Origin: Streptomyces cynarae
GTDB lineage: Bacteria > Actinomycetota > Actinomycetes > Streptomycetales > Streptomycetaceae
Length of the DNA stretch: 64,000 nucleotides
Direction: 5' to 3'
Assembly (NCBI RefSeq): GCF_025642135.1
Contig: NZ_CP106793.1
Coordinates: 7,842,001 to 7,906,000 of the forward strand
In this document: positions 1 through 8,828 of the stretch, one piece after another
Numbering within the stretch: position 1 is the first letter of the stretch
Layout: the number at the start of each line of letters is the position of its first letter
Notes under the pieces: generated by a model
What the model was told of the DNA's origin: nothing
What the model saw: only the letters and a program-made list of their open reading frames with translations
Databases searched by the model: none
Made by a program: the position numbers and the translations under genes

Positions 1-2
1 AC

Positions 3-2234
3 AACGGCAGCGGGAATGACAGCGCGGACACCTCCGCGGCGGGCGCGCCGAGCCCGGATGCCCTGCTGCCGAAGCTCAGTGACCGAGACCTGAAGATCCT
101 GCGCTACGTCGGACGCGAGTGGGGGCAGGTCCTGGAGGGTCCCGAAGCGTGGCGGTCCGCGCTGCCGGTGGATCCCAACCTCGGCGGCTACCCGGACGCC
201 GTGCGCCCGAAGCGTTTCGGTCGCTTCGTACCCCTCACCGGCCTGCCCGGAGTCGAGGCAGAAGAGGAAGCTGAGGCCCCACCGTCGCCGCTTGGACGCG
301 TCGGCCACCACGTCCGGCGGGTACTGCTGGGCCCTCCGCTCGCGGGCACCGCGATCGCCGCCGAGCGGATGCGCAAACTGGTGGCGCTGCCGGTCCTGTC
401 GGCGGACGCCCTCTCCTCGGTCGCCTACGGCCCCGAGGCAATGCTGGCAGTGCTGGTACTCGGCGGCGCCGCCGGACTGCGCTACTCCCTACCGATCGCC
501 GCGGTCATCGCCTTCATGATGCTCGCCGTCGGCGTTTCCTACCGCCAGACGATCCGCGCTTATCCACACGGCGGCGGCTCGTACATCGTGGCCAGCGACA
601 ATCTCGGACGGGTGCCAGGTGTGATCGCCGCCGCCGGCCTGATGATCGACTACATCATGACCGTCGCCGTCTCGATCGCCTCGGGGATCGAGGCGATCAC
701 CTCAGCCCTGCCCGCACTCGCCCCGAGCGCGGTGATGATCGGTGTGGCGGTGATCGTCGTCCTGCTGGTGGGGAACCTGCGCGGAGTACGCCAGGCGGGT
801 GCCGCCTTCGCGGCACCCACGTACGCGTTCATCATCGCGGTCTTCACGCTTGTGGCCGTGGGGCTGGCCGACGCGGCCGCCCACGGATTCCAGCCCATGC
901 CGACGCCCCGGCTTCCGGTCACGGAAGGAGTCACCCTGCTGCTGGTCCTGCGGGCCTTCACCTCCGGATCCACGGCCATGACCGGTATCGAGGCGATCTC
1001 CAACGCCGTACCAGCATTCCGCCCGACGGAGTGGCGCAATGCCCGTACGACGCTGACCTGGATGGTCACCGTGCTGATCATCCTGTTCGGCGGCACGGTC
1101 GCACTGGTCCACCTCGACGGGGTGGTGCCGCACGGCAACGAGACTGTCCTCTCCCAACTCGCTCGCCGTACCTTCGGCCCCGGAGTCATGTACGGCTATG
1201 TACAGGCGGCGACGGCCGCCATCCTGCTGCTGGCCGCCAACACCGCCTTCAACGACTTTCCCCGCGTGCTGTTCCTGCTGGCACGCAGCGGCCACGCACC
1301 GCGCCTGTTCCTGCGCGTCGGCGACCGGCTCGCCTTCAGCAACGGAATCCTGGCCCTGGCGCTGGCCGCGATCGCAATCTTCGTCGGGTTCGCCGGCAAC
1401 ACGCAGTCCCTGATCCCGCTGTACGCCGTCGGGGTGTTCCTGGCGTTCACCCTGTCGCAGGCCGGCATGGTGGTGCACTGGCTGCGCCACCGCGATCAGG
1501 CCCACTGGCGCAAGAGCCTCATCTTCAACGCCACCGGCGGCCTGCTGTCCGCCATCGTCTTCGTCACCGCAGGCATCACCAAGTTCACCGAGGGCGCATG
1601 GGTCGCCGTCCTCGTGATCGGACTCCTCGTCCTGCTTGCCCTGCGCATCCGCCGCCACTACGACCTCTGCACCCAGGCCCTCGCCCTGCGCCCCCACGTC
1701 ATCGAACTGCCCCGACAGTCGGCACCGGGTTCCGGACCGCAAGTGCGGCCGACTGCCATGCCCCCTATGACAGCGGACACCGAGACGGAGGAACTAGAGG
1801 AAGCCGAGAGTGAGGAATACCCGGAGGAGGTCAGCCACCTGGTCATCGTGCCCATCGCCCGGCTCGACCTCGCCGGCATGCGCGCACTGGCATACGCGGC
1901 CTCCCTCGGACAACCTCTCCTGGCCCTGCATCTCAGCCCGACCGAGACCGAGGCGGAACGCTTCCGCAGCTACTGGGCGACCTGGGGCGACCACCTCCCG
2001 CTCGAGGTCGTCGTCTCACCCCACCGCGCGATCGTCGCCCCGCTGGTCCACTACATCGAGACCCTGCACCACCAGCGACCCGATCTCACGCTGACCGTGA
2101 TCCTCCCCGAGATCGTCGTGCGTCACTGGTGGCAACGCGTCCTCCACAACCAGACCGCCCCCCGACTGCGGCGGGCTCTGCGACCACTGCCGAAGATCGT
2201 CATCACGACCATCCCGTTCCACCTGCCCAGATAG
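3..2234 (+). CDS. KimA-like APC-family potassium importer, 5' end beyond window
   Basis: Probable proton-coupled K+ importer of the inner membrane. About 12 hydrophobic segments follow a cytosolic N-terminus. Residues downstream of the first GTG (168) carry the signatures SADALSSVAYG, SYRQTIRAYPHGGGSYIV and DYIMTVAVSIASG, which match Bacillus KimA (YdaO) rather than generic amino-acid permeases. An acidic linker (DTETEELEEAESEE) leads to a soluble C-terminal domain of about 140 residues resembling a universal-stress fold. The frame is open with strong G/C third positions back to base 3, has no ATG/GTG/TTG before 168, and 168 has no ribosome-binding site, so the real start lies left of the window. 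A Mg/divalent transport pair follows at 2398. Substrate is inferred from KimA similarity; an amino-acid permease remains possible. Confidence 0.85.
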   Translation, partial: NGSGNDSADTSAAGAPSPDALLPKLSDRDLKILRYVGREWGQVLEGPEAWRSALPVDPNLGGYPDAVRPKRFGRFVPLTGLPGVEAEEEAEAPPSPLGRVGHHVRRVLLGPPLAGTAIAAERMRKLVALPVLSADALSSVAYGPEAMLAVLVLGGAAGLRYSLPIAAVIAFMMLAVGVSYRQTIRAYPHGGGSYIVASDNLGRVPGVIAAAGLMIDYIMTVAVSIASGIEAITSALPALAPSAVMIGVAVIVVLLVGNLRGVRQAGAAFAAPTYAFIIAVFTLVAVGLADAAAHGFQPMPTPRLPVTEGVTLLLVLRAFTSGSTAMTGIEAISNAVPAFRPTEWRNARTTLTWMVTVLIILFGGTVALVHLDGVVPHGNETVLSQLARRTFGPGVMYGYVQAATAAILLLAANTAFNDFPRVLFLLARSGHAPRLFLRVGDRLAFSNGILALALAAIAIFVGFAGNTQSLIPLYAVGVFLAFTLSQAGMVVHWLRHRDQAHWRKSLIFNATGGLLSAIVFVTAGITKFTEGAWVAVLVIGLLVLLALRIRRHYDLCTQALALRPHVIELPRQSAPGSGPQVRPTAMPPMTADTETEELEEAESEEYPEEVSHLVIVPIARLDLAGMRALAYAASLGQPLLALHLSPTETEAERFRSYWATWGDHLPLEVVVSPHRAIVAPLVHYIETLHHQRPDLTLTVILPEIVVRHWWQRVLHNQTAPRLRRALRPLPKIVITTIPFHLPR

Positions 2235-2397
2235 GCGAGCCGCCAGAAGGACTGGAAACCGCCGTAATGGCAGCCTGGCTACAGGGAGCAGGCGGGCTGT
2301 CCCCCAGCCCGCACGACTCCGCGCCGCGCGGACGAAGCCAACAGCCACAGGCGTGTTGGTGCCTGCCTGATCCGAAGCGTGCGTGAGGGTATTCAAC

Positions 2398-3735
2398 ATG
2401 CCGGAAATGGAACCGCAGTCGGCCAGGCCGAAGCGTCGCGAGGACGGGGCCCTTGGCAAAAGGGCTGTGCGGGAGGCCCTCGTCTCGTTGACGGGCTTGC
2501 TGCGCGTGGTGGTCGTCAACCCCGCCGGTCAGGAGATCGGCCATTTGCTGGATGTGATCTGCCGGTGGAGCGGCGAACCGTACCCGGCGGTGTCCGGGCT
2601 GGTGGTCAAGGTCGGCCACCGGGCCGCCTATGTGCCGGTCACGGCGGTCGCGGACCTGGCCGCCGACGGCGTGCGGCTGAACTCGGCCCGGCTGGACCTG
2701 CGGGACTTCAAGGTGCGCGACGGCGAGGTACGCCTCGCCCACGATGTACTGGACCACCAGCTGGTGGACGTCGACGGGGTACGCGTGATCCGCGCCTCGG
2801 ACCTGTACCTGGCCCGCGTGGACGGAACCTGGCACCTGGTGGGCGCAGAGGTCGGGCTCAAGGTCCTGCTGCGCCGCATCGGACCGCGTCGCCTGCACCG
2901 GCGGCCAGCACCGGAGAAAGTGCTGGACTGGGCAGCTATCCAGGCGCTGGGCGGCCCGGAGCGCGAGGGCACCGCAGCGAGACAGGTGCGGCTGCGCGCC
3001 CCGAACTCTGCCCTGAAGACCTTGCGTCCGGCGGAGCTGGCCGACCTGCTGGAGGACCTGGGCCGCGGTCCGCGCAGCGAACTGCTTCAGATGGTCGAGC
3101 CCGGCAAGGCCGCGGACGCGCTGGAGGAGATGCACGCCGCCGACCTCAAGGCGCTGTTGCGCGAGGCCCCCACCGCACAGGCCGCCCGGCTGCTGGAGGA
3201 GATGGAGCCCGACGAGGCCAGTGAGGCGCTGCGCGACGTGCCCGAACAGGAGCGGGAGCGGCTGCTGGGCGCGATGCACCCCCAGCAGGCTGACCGGCTG
3301 CGCAGGCTGCTGGGCTACGCCGAGGGCACGGCCGGTGCGCTGATGACGTCCCTGCTGATCACCGCCACCGCCGACCGGTCGGTGGCGGACGTGGTGGCCG
3401 AGCTGCGCGGGCAGGCCGAGCACGCCGCCGACCTGGACGCCGTGTGCGTCCTCGACGGTGACGGCGCGCTGATGGACGACGTGCCGGTGGTGCGGCTGCT
3501 GCTCGCCAAACCCGGCACCCAGCTGGCTGACCTCGTCCAAGAGCCGGCCCCGGTGACCGTCGCCCCGGGAGCGCCGCTGAGCGAGGTGGTCGAGCGGCTG
3601 ACCGACACTCGCCGCCATTCCGTCGTGGTCGTCGACGACCAGCACCGTCCCGTCGGCCGGATCCTCGCCGACGACCTGGTGGACGCCCTCGTACCCGAAC
3701 GCGGCCGCTTCCGCGTCTTCCGCCTCGTCCCCTGA
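2398..3735 (+). CDS. PRC-barrel / MgtE N-domain / CBS protein (no channel domain)
   Basis: Cytosolic 445-residue protein. Residues ~25-110 resemble a PRC-barrel; ~200-305 are helical MgtE_N repeats (ELADLLEDLGRG, ADALEEMHAADL, LLEEMEPDEASEALRDVP); ~310-440 form a CBS pair (VCVLDGDGALMDDVPVVRLL, VVDDQHRPVGRILADDLVDALVP). In MgtE channels these domains sense Mg2+ and gate the pore, but the MgtE membrane domain is absent here. The ATG at 2398 has GAGG-like pairing about 10 bases upstream, so it is preferred over the in-frame GTG at 2383. The Nramp-related transporter begins 55 bases downstream, so a sensor/gate partnership is likely. Function is inferred from domains and neighbourhood. Confidence 0.85.
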   Translation: MPEMEPQSARPKRREDGALGKRAVREALVSLTGLLRVVVVNPAGQEIGHLLDVICRWSGEPYPAVSGLVVKVGHRAAYVPVTAVADLAADGVRLNSARLDLRDFKVRDGEVRLAHDVLDHQLVDVDGVRVIRASDLYLARVDGTWHLVGAEVGLKVLLRRIGPRRLHRRPAPEKVLDWAAIQALGGPEREGTAARQVRLRAPNSALKTLRPAELADLLEDLGRGPRSELLQMVEPGKAADALEEMHAADLKALLREAPTAQAARLLEEMEPDEASEALRDVPEQERERLLGAMHPQQADRLRRLLGYAEGTAGALMTSLLITATADRSVADVVAELRGQAEHAADLDAVCVLDGDGALMDDVPVVRLLLAKPGTQLADLVQEPAPVTVAPGAPLSEVVERLTDTRRHSVVVVDDQHRPVGRILADDLVDALVPERGRFRVFRLVP

Positions 3736-3790
3736 TGCGAAGCCGCGCGCCTCGTTGTTGCCCACATATCCGAGAGGAAAGGCCACGGTC

Positions 3791-5098
3791 ATGGAGCGGA
3801 ACTCCACCACGGCACCCGCCGTCCCCGACGTGCCCGCCACGGCTGCGCCGGACCGGCCCGCGCCGCGCTGGAGGCGCCGCCTGGTCACCGCCCTGGCCGT
3901 CGCCGGTCCCGGCCTGATCGCCGCCAACGCGGGCAATGACGCGGGCGGGATCGCCACCTATGCCTCGGCCGGAGCACAGTACGGCTACCGCACCCTGTTC
4001 TTCATGCTCCTGGTCACCGTCGCGCTGGTGGTCGTGCAGGAGATGTGCGCCCGGCTCGGCGCCTACACCGGTGTCGGGCTCGGCGGGCTGATCCGCGAGC
4101 AGTTCTCCGTCCGTGTCACCGCCTTCGCCCTGCTATGCCTGATCATCGCCAACCTGGGCCTGGTGGTCTCCGAGTTCGCCGGCATCGGCGCCGCCCTCGA
4201 ACTTCTCGGCGCCTCCCGCTATATGGCGGTACCGCTCGCTGCGGCGGGAGTGTGGGCGCTGGTGGTCCTCGGCTCCTACCGGTACGCGGAGAAGATCTTC
4301 CTGGTGCTGTCGCTGGCGTTCTTCACCTACCCTCTCGCCGCCGTCCTGGCCCACCCGGACTGGAGGCAGGCCGGAGCCCAGCTGGCCTGGCCGCACTTCG
4401 TCGCCGGCAAGGACTTCCTGCTGCTCGGGGTCGCGCTGATCGGCACCACGATCACCCCGTACATGCAGTTCTACGTCGCCGCTGCCGTGGCCGACCGTGG
4501 TATCGGCCCCGCCGAATACCCGCGGGAGAAGACCGACACCGTCGCCGGATCGATCTTCGCCAACGCCATCAGCATGTTCATCATCATCGCCACGGCCGCC
4601 GCGATCACCACTCGGGCACCGCTGGACTCCGCGGCGCAGGCCGCCTCGGCGCTGAAGCCGGTGGCGGGCCGCTTCGCCGCACAGCTCTTCGGCCTCGGGC
4701 TCCTCGGCGCCTCGGCACTGGCCGCCGCCGTGGTCCCGCTGTCCACGTCCTACGCCGTCGCGGAGGCAGTCGGTGTGGAAAGCTCCGTCTCCCGCCGTTT
4801 TCGCGAAGCCCCTTTGTTTCTCGGGCTGTTCTCGGCACAGATTCTCATCGGCGCCGCCATCGCTTTGATCCCCGGCAACCTGGTCCAGCTTCTGGTGCGG
4901 GCCCAGGTCGTCAACGGTCTGATCACCCCCATCCTGCTCACCTATGTCCTCACCCTGGCCAACCGCCACAGCGTCCTGGGCGCAGCCGCCAACGGCCCCC
5001 TCTTCCGCGCCGTGGCCTCCGTGTGCGTGTCCGTCATCGCCCTGCTGTCGGCCGTCGTTCTGCTCCAGACCCTGCTGGGCTGGCTCGGCATGGGCTGA
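3791..5098 (+). CDS. Nramp-family divalent cation transporter, possibly Mg2+-type (NRMT)
   Basis: Integral membrane protein of 435 residues with about 11 hydrophobic segments. The start ATG follows GAGAGGAAAGG. The first helix region reads GPGLIAANAGNDAGGIATYAS, so the canonical DPGN metal motif of Mn/Fe Nramps is altered. The helix-6 region reads GTTITPYMQFY instead of the usual MPH-type methionine motif. Such changes are known in Nramp-related magnesium transporters and other divergent Nramps. Pairing with an MgtE_N/CBS protein supports Mg2+ or mixed divalent specificity. Family assignment is firm; the ion is inferred. Confidence 0.88.
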   Translation: MERNSTTAPAVPDVPATAAPDRPAPRWRRRLVTALAVAGPGLIAANAGNDAGGIATYASAGAQYGYRTLFFMLLVTVALVVVQEMCARLGAYTGVGLGGLIREQFSVRVTAFALLCLIIANLGLVVSEFAGIGAALELLGASRYMAVPLAAAGVWALVVLGSYRYAEKIFLVLSLAFFTYPLAAVLAHPDWRQAGAQLAWPHFVAGKDFLLLGVALIGTTITPYMQFYVAAAVADRGIGPAEYPREKTDTVAGSIFANAISMFIIIATAAAITTRAPLDSAAQAASALKPVAGRFAAQLFGLGLLGASALAAAVVPLSTSYAVAEAVGVESSVSRRFREAPLFLGLFSAQILIGAAIALIPGNLVQLLVRAQVVNGLITPILLTYVLTLANRHSVLGAAANGPLFRAVASVCVSVIALLSAVVLLQTLLGWLGMG

Positions 5099-5295
5099 TC
5101 AAGGTGCGCCCCACCCGCACGGTCCACGCTCTGGCCGCAAAGCTCGATCCTTCGAGTAGTTCTGCAGGAATCGGGAGATAGATCTCGCGCTGATCACCGA
5201 CACTCGGGCGACATCGGTCGACCGACGCGAAAAGCGGGTGCCGACAGCACTTCAGCCATCGACACCCCCTGATCTGCCGCCGCACGCAGCGACGG

Positions 5296-5615
5296 TCACA
5301 GATCGACGCCGGCTCCTGCGGTCGCTGCCTCCTTCTCCTCCCGCTTCTCGGCGATCAAGGCCTCTGAGGTGAGGAACAGGCCGGCGATGGACGCCGCGTT
5401 GTGCAGGGCGGAGCGAGTGAGGGGTCGATGATCCCAGTGGCGAGCATGTCGACCCACCCCCCGGTCGCGGCGTCCAGGCCGTGGTCGACGGGCAGGGTGC
5501 GGACCTTCTCCACCACGACTCCACCCTCCAGGCCGGCGTTGCGGGCGATCTGCTTGAGCGGGACGGTCACCGCGCGGCGCGCCTCCTCCTCATAGGCGAT
5601 GATCTTGGCAGTCAC
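5296..5615 (-). pseudogene. groEL: groEL remnant: N-terminus joined to C-terminus
   Basis: On the minus strand a GTG at 5615 follows GGAGG and encodes [13 protein letters not shown], the GroEL N-terminus, joined directly to [20 protein letters not shown], from the GroEL C-terminal equatorial domain. Roughly 400 codons covering the intermediate and apical domains are missing. The frame then runs to GIIDP, where a small deletion near 5418-5422 shifts it. In the next frame the C-terminus continues ([25 protein letters not shown]...) to a TGA at 5296-5298. As read, an 86-residue product ends at 5355. A CIRCE site about 130 bases upstream is intact. It cannot be a working chaperonin. Confidence 0.9.
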
Positions 5616-5742
5616 TGTTGCGAATCCTCCGCATCGATGCCTGGGTCGACAATGGCGGAGCAGGGTGACGCCCGCGGCATTTCGCCCGTGCGACCACGCG
5701 CTCCGCTCAGGGCCGCGCGAGCACGTCACCCGACCCAGCCAA

Positions 5743-5769
5743 TTGGCACTCCCAGCAGGAGAGTGCCAA
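5743..5769 (-). promoter_or_regulatory. CIRCE element (HrcA operator) upstream of groEL remnant
   Basis: Perfect inverted repeat TTGGCACTC-N9-GAGTGCCAA. This matches the CIRCE consensus TTAGCACTC-N9-GAGTGCTAA bound by the HrcA repressor ahead of groE operons. It lies upstream of the minus-strand groEL remnant, with the expected orientation and distance. Confidence 0.93.
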
Positions 5770-5993
5770 TTCTTCGTGGAGCGCTGCCGCCCGCCCGGAG
5801 CAAGCGGGGGGCAGTGACCAGTCCGGCGGCCTGCGGGTGCGCCGAACAGGTGCCGCCGGGACGTCAGCTGGGGCGAAGGAAGACTGGCGGGCACACAAAG
5901 ATCAAACACTTGGTGTGAGCTGCGACATTGCCATCGAACGCGACGAGTCGTCACCCTGAGGCGCATAACGGACGTCAAGGAAAGCAGCTCCTC

Positions 5994-6146
5994 ATGGCCG
6001 ATCATGTGCACGTGCGACTCAGTCAGGGGCTGAGCGTGTCCGAAGCCGGGGAACTGATAGAGCACTCCCATTGCCGCTGCGGAGCCACCTTCACCAAAGT
6101 GTTCACCGCCAACGACGGGGAGCCGGAACAGCCACCCAGCTCCTGA
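5994..6146 (+). CDS. small hypothetical protein with HCRC motif
   Basis: A 50-residue protein starting [12 protein letters not shown]. The ATG follows AAGGAAAG at 10-base spacing. It contains [13 protein letters not shown], a possible half zinc or redox site. Codon third positions are G/C rich. No family was recognised. It stands alone between the groEL/CIRCE relic and the sugar porter, which is on the opposite strand. Confidence 0.5.
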   Translation: MADHVHVRLSQGLSVSEAGELIEHSHCRCGATFTKVFTANDGEPEQPPSS

Positions 6147-6443
6147 CTCGTAGCCCCGGCGGACGCACCCCGCCAGCGCCCCACCGTTCCCAGCCGGCTC
6201 CGCCGACGAGCACCAGGGCCGCTTGGATCGACCTTGTCAACAAGTTGCTCTTGGGCTATGCGGATAAGCAGTTCTTGAGCGTCAGGGCCTCCCACAGTGG
6301 CGGCCGTTGTCAAGGAGTGAAGGGAGAAGTGGAAGTGCTTGCGCATACCGGCGCGCTGGGCGATCCCGATCGGCTCACGCATCAGCTCGCGCATGCGACC
6401 GCACCTGCCGGACGCGCGTCCCCGGATGGTCCTGCTCAAGCAG

Positions 6444-7862
6444 TCAGACGCGAGCGAAGTCGCGCGGGCGGAACCGCCCGCTCTTCAGGTGCCTCTCGAT
6501 GTCTTCGAGGCTGTGCCCGGTGAGCTCGGGCATCCGCCACCACACGAACAGCCACGCCGCGACGTTGAACATCCCGTAGATCCAGAACACCTGGCCCACA
6601 CCGAAGATACTGATCATCGTCAGCAGTGTGAGCGTGATCAGCAGGTTCGTGCCCCACAGAGTGGCCGATTGCACGCTTGCGGCCGCCGCACGCACCGCCA
6701 GGGGGTAGATCTCGGAACCGGTCAGCCAGCCCATCAGCTGGAGCCCGCCAGCGTTGAAGAACATGAAGGTCAGCAGGCAAGCGACGATTGGTGGCACGTA
6801 GGCGCGGCCGGAGTGGCCGGTGACGAAGAAGGCGCCGAGCGCGAACAGGCTGAGCGCCGTGCCGGGCACCATCACCAGAGTCAGCCGGCGGCGACCGACC
6901 TTGTCGACGATGATCAGGCCGACCACCATCATGACGAGGTAGACCGTGCCCAGCGCCACGCTGACCCAGAGCGCGGTCGTCTTGGAGAAGCCGTTGTCGG
7001 TCAGGATGGTCGGAGCATAGTAGATGATCATTTCGATGCCGGACAGCTGGGTGAACAGGGCAATGCCGCAGCCGACTACCAAGGCCGGCCGTACCCATGG
7101 CTGCCGCAGCCCGCTCCAACCGCGGTTGCCTCTGCTGGTCCGCTGCTGGCGTCCCTCCAGAGCGACGATCTCTTCGAGCTCGGACGAGACGTCGTAGCCG
7201 TCGGGCCGCAACCTGTAGAGCACCTTCTGCGCCTCCTCCACACGACCGAGGCCGAACTTGAGCACCAACCACCGCGGGCTCTCGGGCAGGCGCAACTGCA
7301 GGAGAAGCATCACCAGTGCCGGTGCGGCGGCTGCGCCGATCGCCTCCCGCCAGGAGATCGCCTCGCTAGCACCCACGAGCGTCGCGATGACGATGCCGAC
7401 ACCGATGGCGAGTTGGAAGCAGAGCACCAGACGTCCACGGATCGACTTGGGGGCCAGCTCGGCAACGTACACGGGTACGGTCTGAGTGGCGCCGCCGACG
7501 GCGAAGCCGAGCAGCACCCGGGACAGGGCCAGAGCGACCGCAGTGGGTGCGAGTGAGCTGGCCAGGCTGCCGAGGACGAACACCACGCAGATCATCAGGA
7601 TCGTGCGGTGTCGACCGACACGTTCGGACAGCAGGCTGCAGGCGAGGGAGCCGACCACGGCACCCAGGAGGATCGCGGCCGCGATCACCTCCTTCATGGT
7701 GTTTCCGATGTGGAACTCCTTGGCGATCTGGAGCAGCCCGCCGGAGATGACGCCTGTGTCGTAGCCGTACAGCATCCCGCTGATCGCGGATACCACTGCC
7801 GCCATCAGCATGCGCCCGTTCAGGGCACCGATCGGTGGCGCCTTGTCTTCAGCTCGGGTCAC
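6444..7862 (-). CDS. MFS sugar porter (XylE/GalP type)
   Basis: A 472-residue inner-membrane sugar/H+ symporter with 12 predicted helices. Family signatures are GYDTGVISGGLL in the first helix, SERVGRHRTI after helix 2, PESPRWLVLK before the central loop, DKVGRRRL in the second half and LTGHSLEDIERHL at the C-terminus. The GTG start at 7862 follows GGAGGA. The substrate cannot be told from sequence. It stands alone; no sugar catabolic genes are adjacent. Confidence 0.92.
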   Translation of the reverse strand: MTRAEDKAPPIGALNGRMLMAAVVSAISGMLYGYDTGVISGGLLQIAKEFHIGNTMKEVIAAAILLGAVVGSLACSLLSERVGRHRTILMICVVFVLGSLASSLAPTAVALALSRVLLGFAVGGATQTVPVYVAELAPKSIRGRLVLCFQLAIGVGIVIATLVGASEAISWREAIGAAAAPALVMLLLQLRLPESPRWLVLKFGLGRVEEAQKVLYRLRPDGYDVSSELEEIVALEGRQQRTSRGNRGWSGLRQPWVRPALVVGCGIALFTQLSGIEMIIYYAPTILTDNGFSKTTALWVSVALGTVYLVMMVVGLIIVDKVGRRRLTLVMVPGTALSLFALGAFFVTGHSGRAYVPPIVACLLTFMFFNAGGLQLMGWLTGSEIYPLAVRAAAASVQSATLWGTNLLITLTLLTMISIFGVGQVFWIYGMFNVAAWLFVWWRMPELTGHSLEDIERHLKSGRFRPRDFARV

Positions 7863-8269
7863 GGTTCCTCCAGGACGGTGAGTGGTCCTGGCCCGCGTGG
7901 CTCACTCGTTGGGCAGGACGGGTGGCACCGCACCCGTCCGTGGTGTCAGCGGCCGACTCGGTGTCATCGCCATGCTCTGCTCAACGGCGCCCGTCGGCCG
8001 CGCGACACGACCGAACCGGCGTGACTGTCCGGGGCACACCGCCGAATCGGCGGAGCCCTTGACGCGCTACGGCCATGATGAGGCCCGCGCGTGCGGCGCC
8101 GCGCTATTGGGCTTCGCTGGTCGGTTGCGGCTTGTAACAGCCGGTAGGGAGCACGGTTGCCGTCGCTCAGCATTGTGGATCGTCAACTCCAGGCCGGTCG
8201 AGTGCGGCCGCTCCCGCGAGACCGTCAAGCATTTCGACCTGGCCGGACGGGCCGAGAACGGTTACTGCG
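7863..8269. other. intergenic, no gene seen
   Basis: About 400 bases between the sugar porter start and a PP2C remnant. Short open frames here lack ribosome-binding sites and recognisable products. It should contain the porter promoter, but no specific element was identified. Confidence 0.5.
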
Positions 8270-8570
8270 CGGGCCGCGGCCGCTGGGCGGCTGCCACTCG
8301 ACCAGCACGATGGTCGCGTCGTCGCTGAGTTCGTTGTGCTGGTGGTGACGTACTCGGTGAAGCGCTCCAGGCCGAACTCCTCGCCGCCTTCGTCGCGTGA
8401 TTCCACGACACCGCCGGTGTAGAGCAGTATCCGGTGGCCGGGTTCGAGGGCGGTCTGACGCACGGCCCGGCTCCGTCGGCCAGGTCGGCCGGCGTACCCA
8501 GCGGGGGTTCGGTGGGTCGCACCAGGGCGTTGTGGAGCGGGCGCTGACGGCGGATCAGCAAAGGGGCGGA
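8270..8570 (-). pseudogene. C-terminal fragment of a SpoIIE/PP2C phosphatase
   Basis: Minus-strand frames read LLIRRQRPLHNALVRPTEPPLGTPADLAD, then after a frameshift LEPGHRILLYTGGVVESRDEGGEEFGLERFTEYV, then after a short gap ELSDDATIVLVEWQPP. This is the last ~110 residues of a SpoIIE-type phosphatase and is closely similar to the intact gene at 35454-36683 (LEPGDRILLYSDGVVESRDEAGEEFGLERF). The N-terminal sensor and the first catalytic motifs are missing. The tyrosine-to-glycine-type change in YTGGVVESRD versus YSDGVVESRD also loses a metal-binding aspartate. Confidence 0.85.
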
Positions 8571-8682
8571 AATGGCAGCAGTTACCGGTAGTCCGTTAAA
8601 TCCGGCGGTGGCGTGGGTTGACGGCAGTTCGGCTTGGTCGTAGGCCGGTGGTAGGAGTCAACTGCCGTGCTGGGGACTGTAG

Positions 8683-8772
8683 ATGACCGCTCGCCGTCCG
8701 TGTCCGTCTGCGCCGGGGCCGTTGGAGGAGTACGCGGCCCGGTTCGACGACCTCTTCTTCAGTCTGGCCGCA
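8683..8772 (+). pseudogene. N-terminal scrap of an IS701-family transposase
   Basis: ATG at 8683 opens the peptide TARRPCPSAPGPLEEYAAR followed by FDDLFFSLA, matching the N-terminus of Streptomyces IS701-family (DDE_5) transposases. The match stops near 8772, next to the PucR gene end. Bases ~8590-8682 are probably the left flank of the same IS. Only about 30 codons remain. Confidence 0.65.
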
Positions 8773-8828
8773 TCCTGCTCCCCACGGTGATGGGGACAGC
8801 GGAGCCGGCGCCGCGGTGCGTGGGCGCC

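Noticed and set aside
6150..6440. Minus-strand peptide [21 protein letters not shown] between small gene and sugar porter
   Set aside because: A short helical-looking run without start, stop context or family; may be a decayed gene but cannot be supported.
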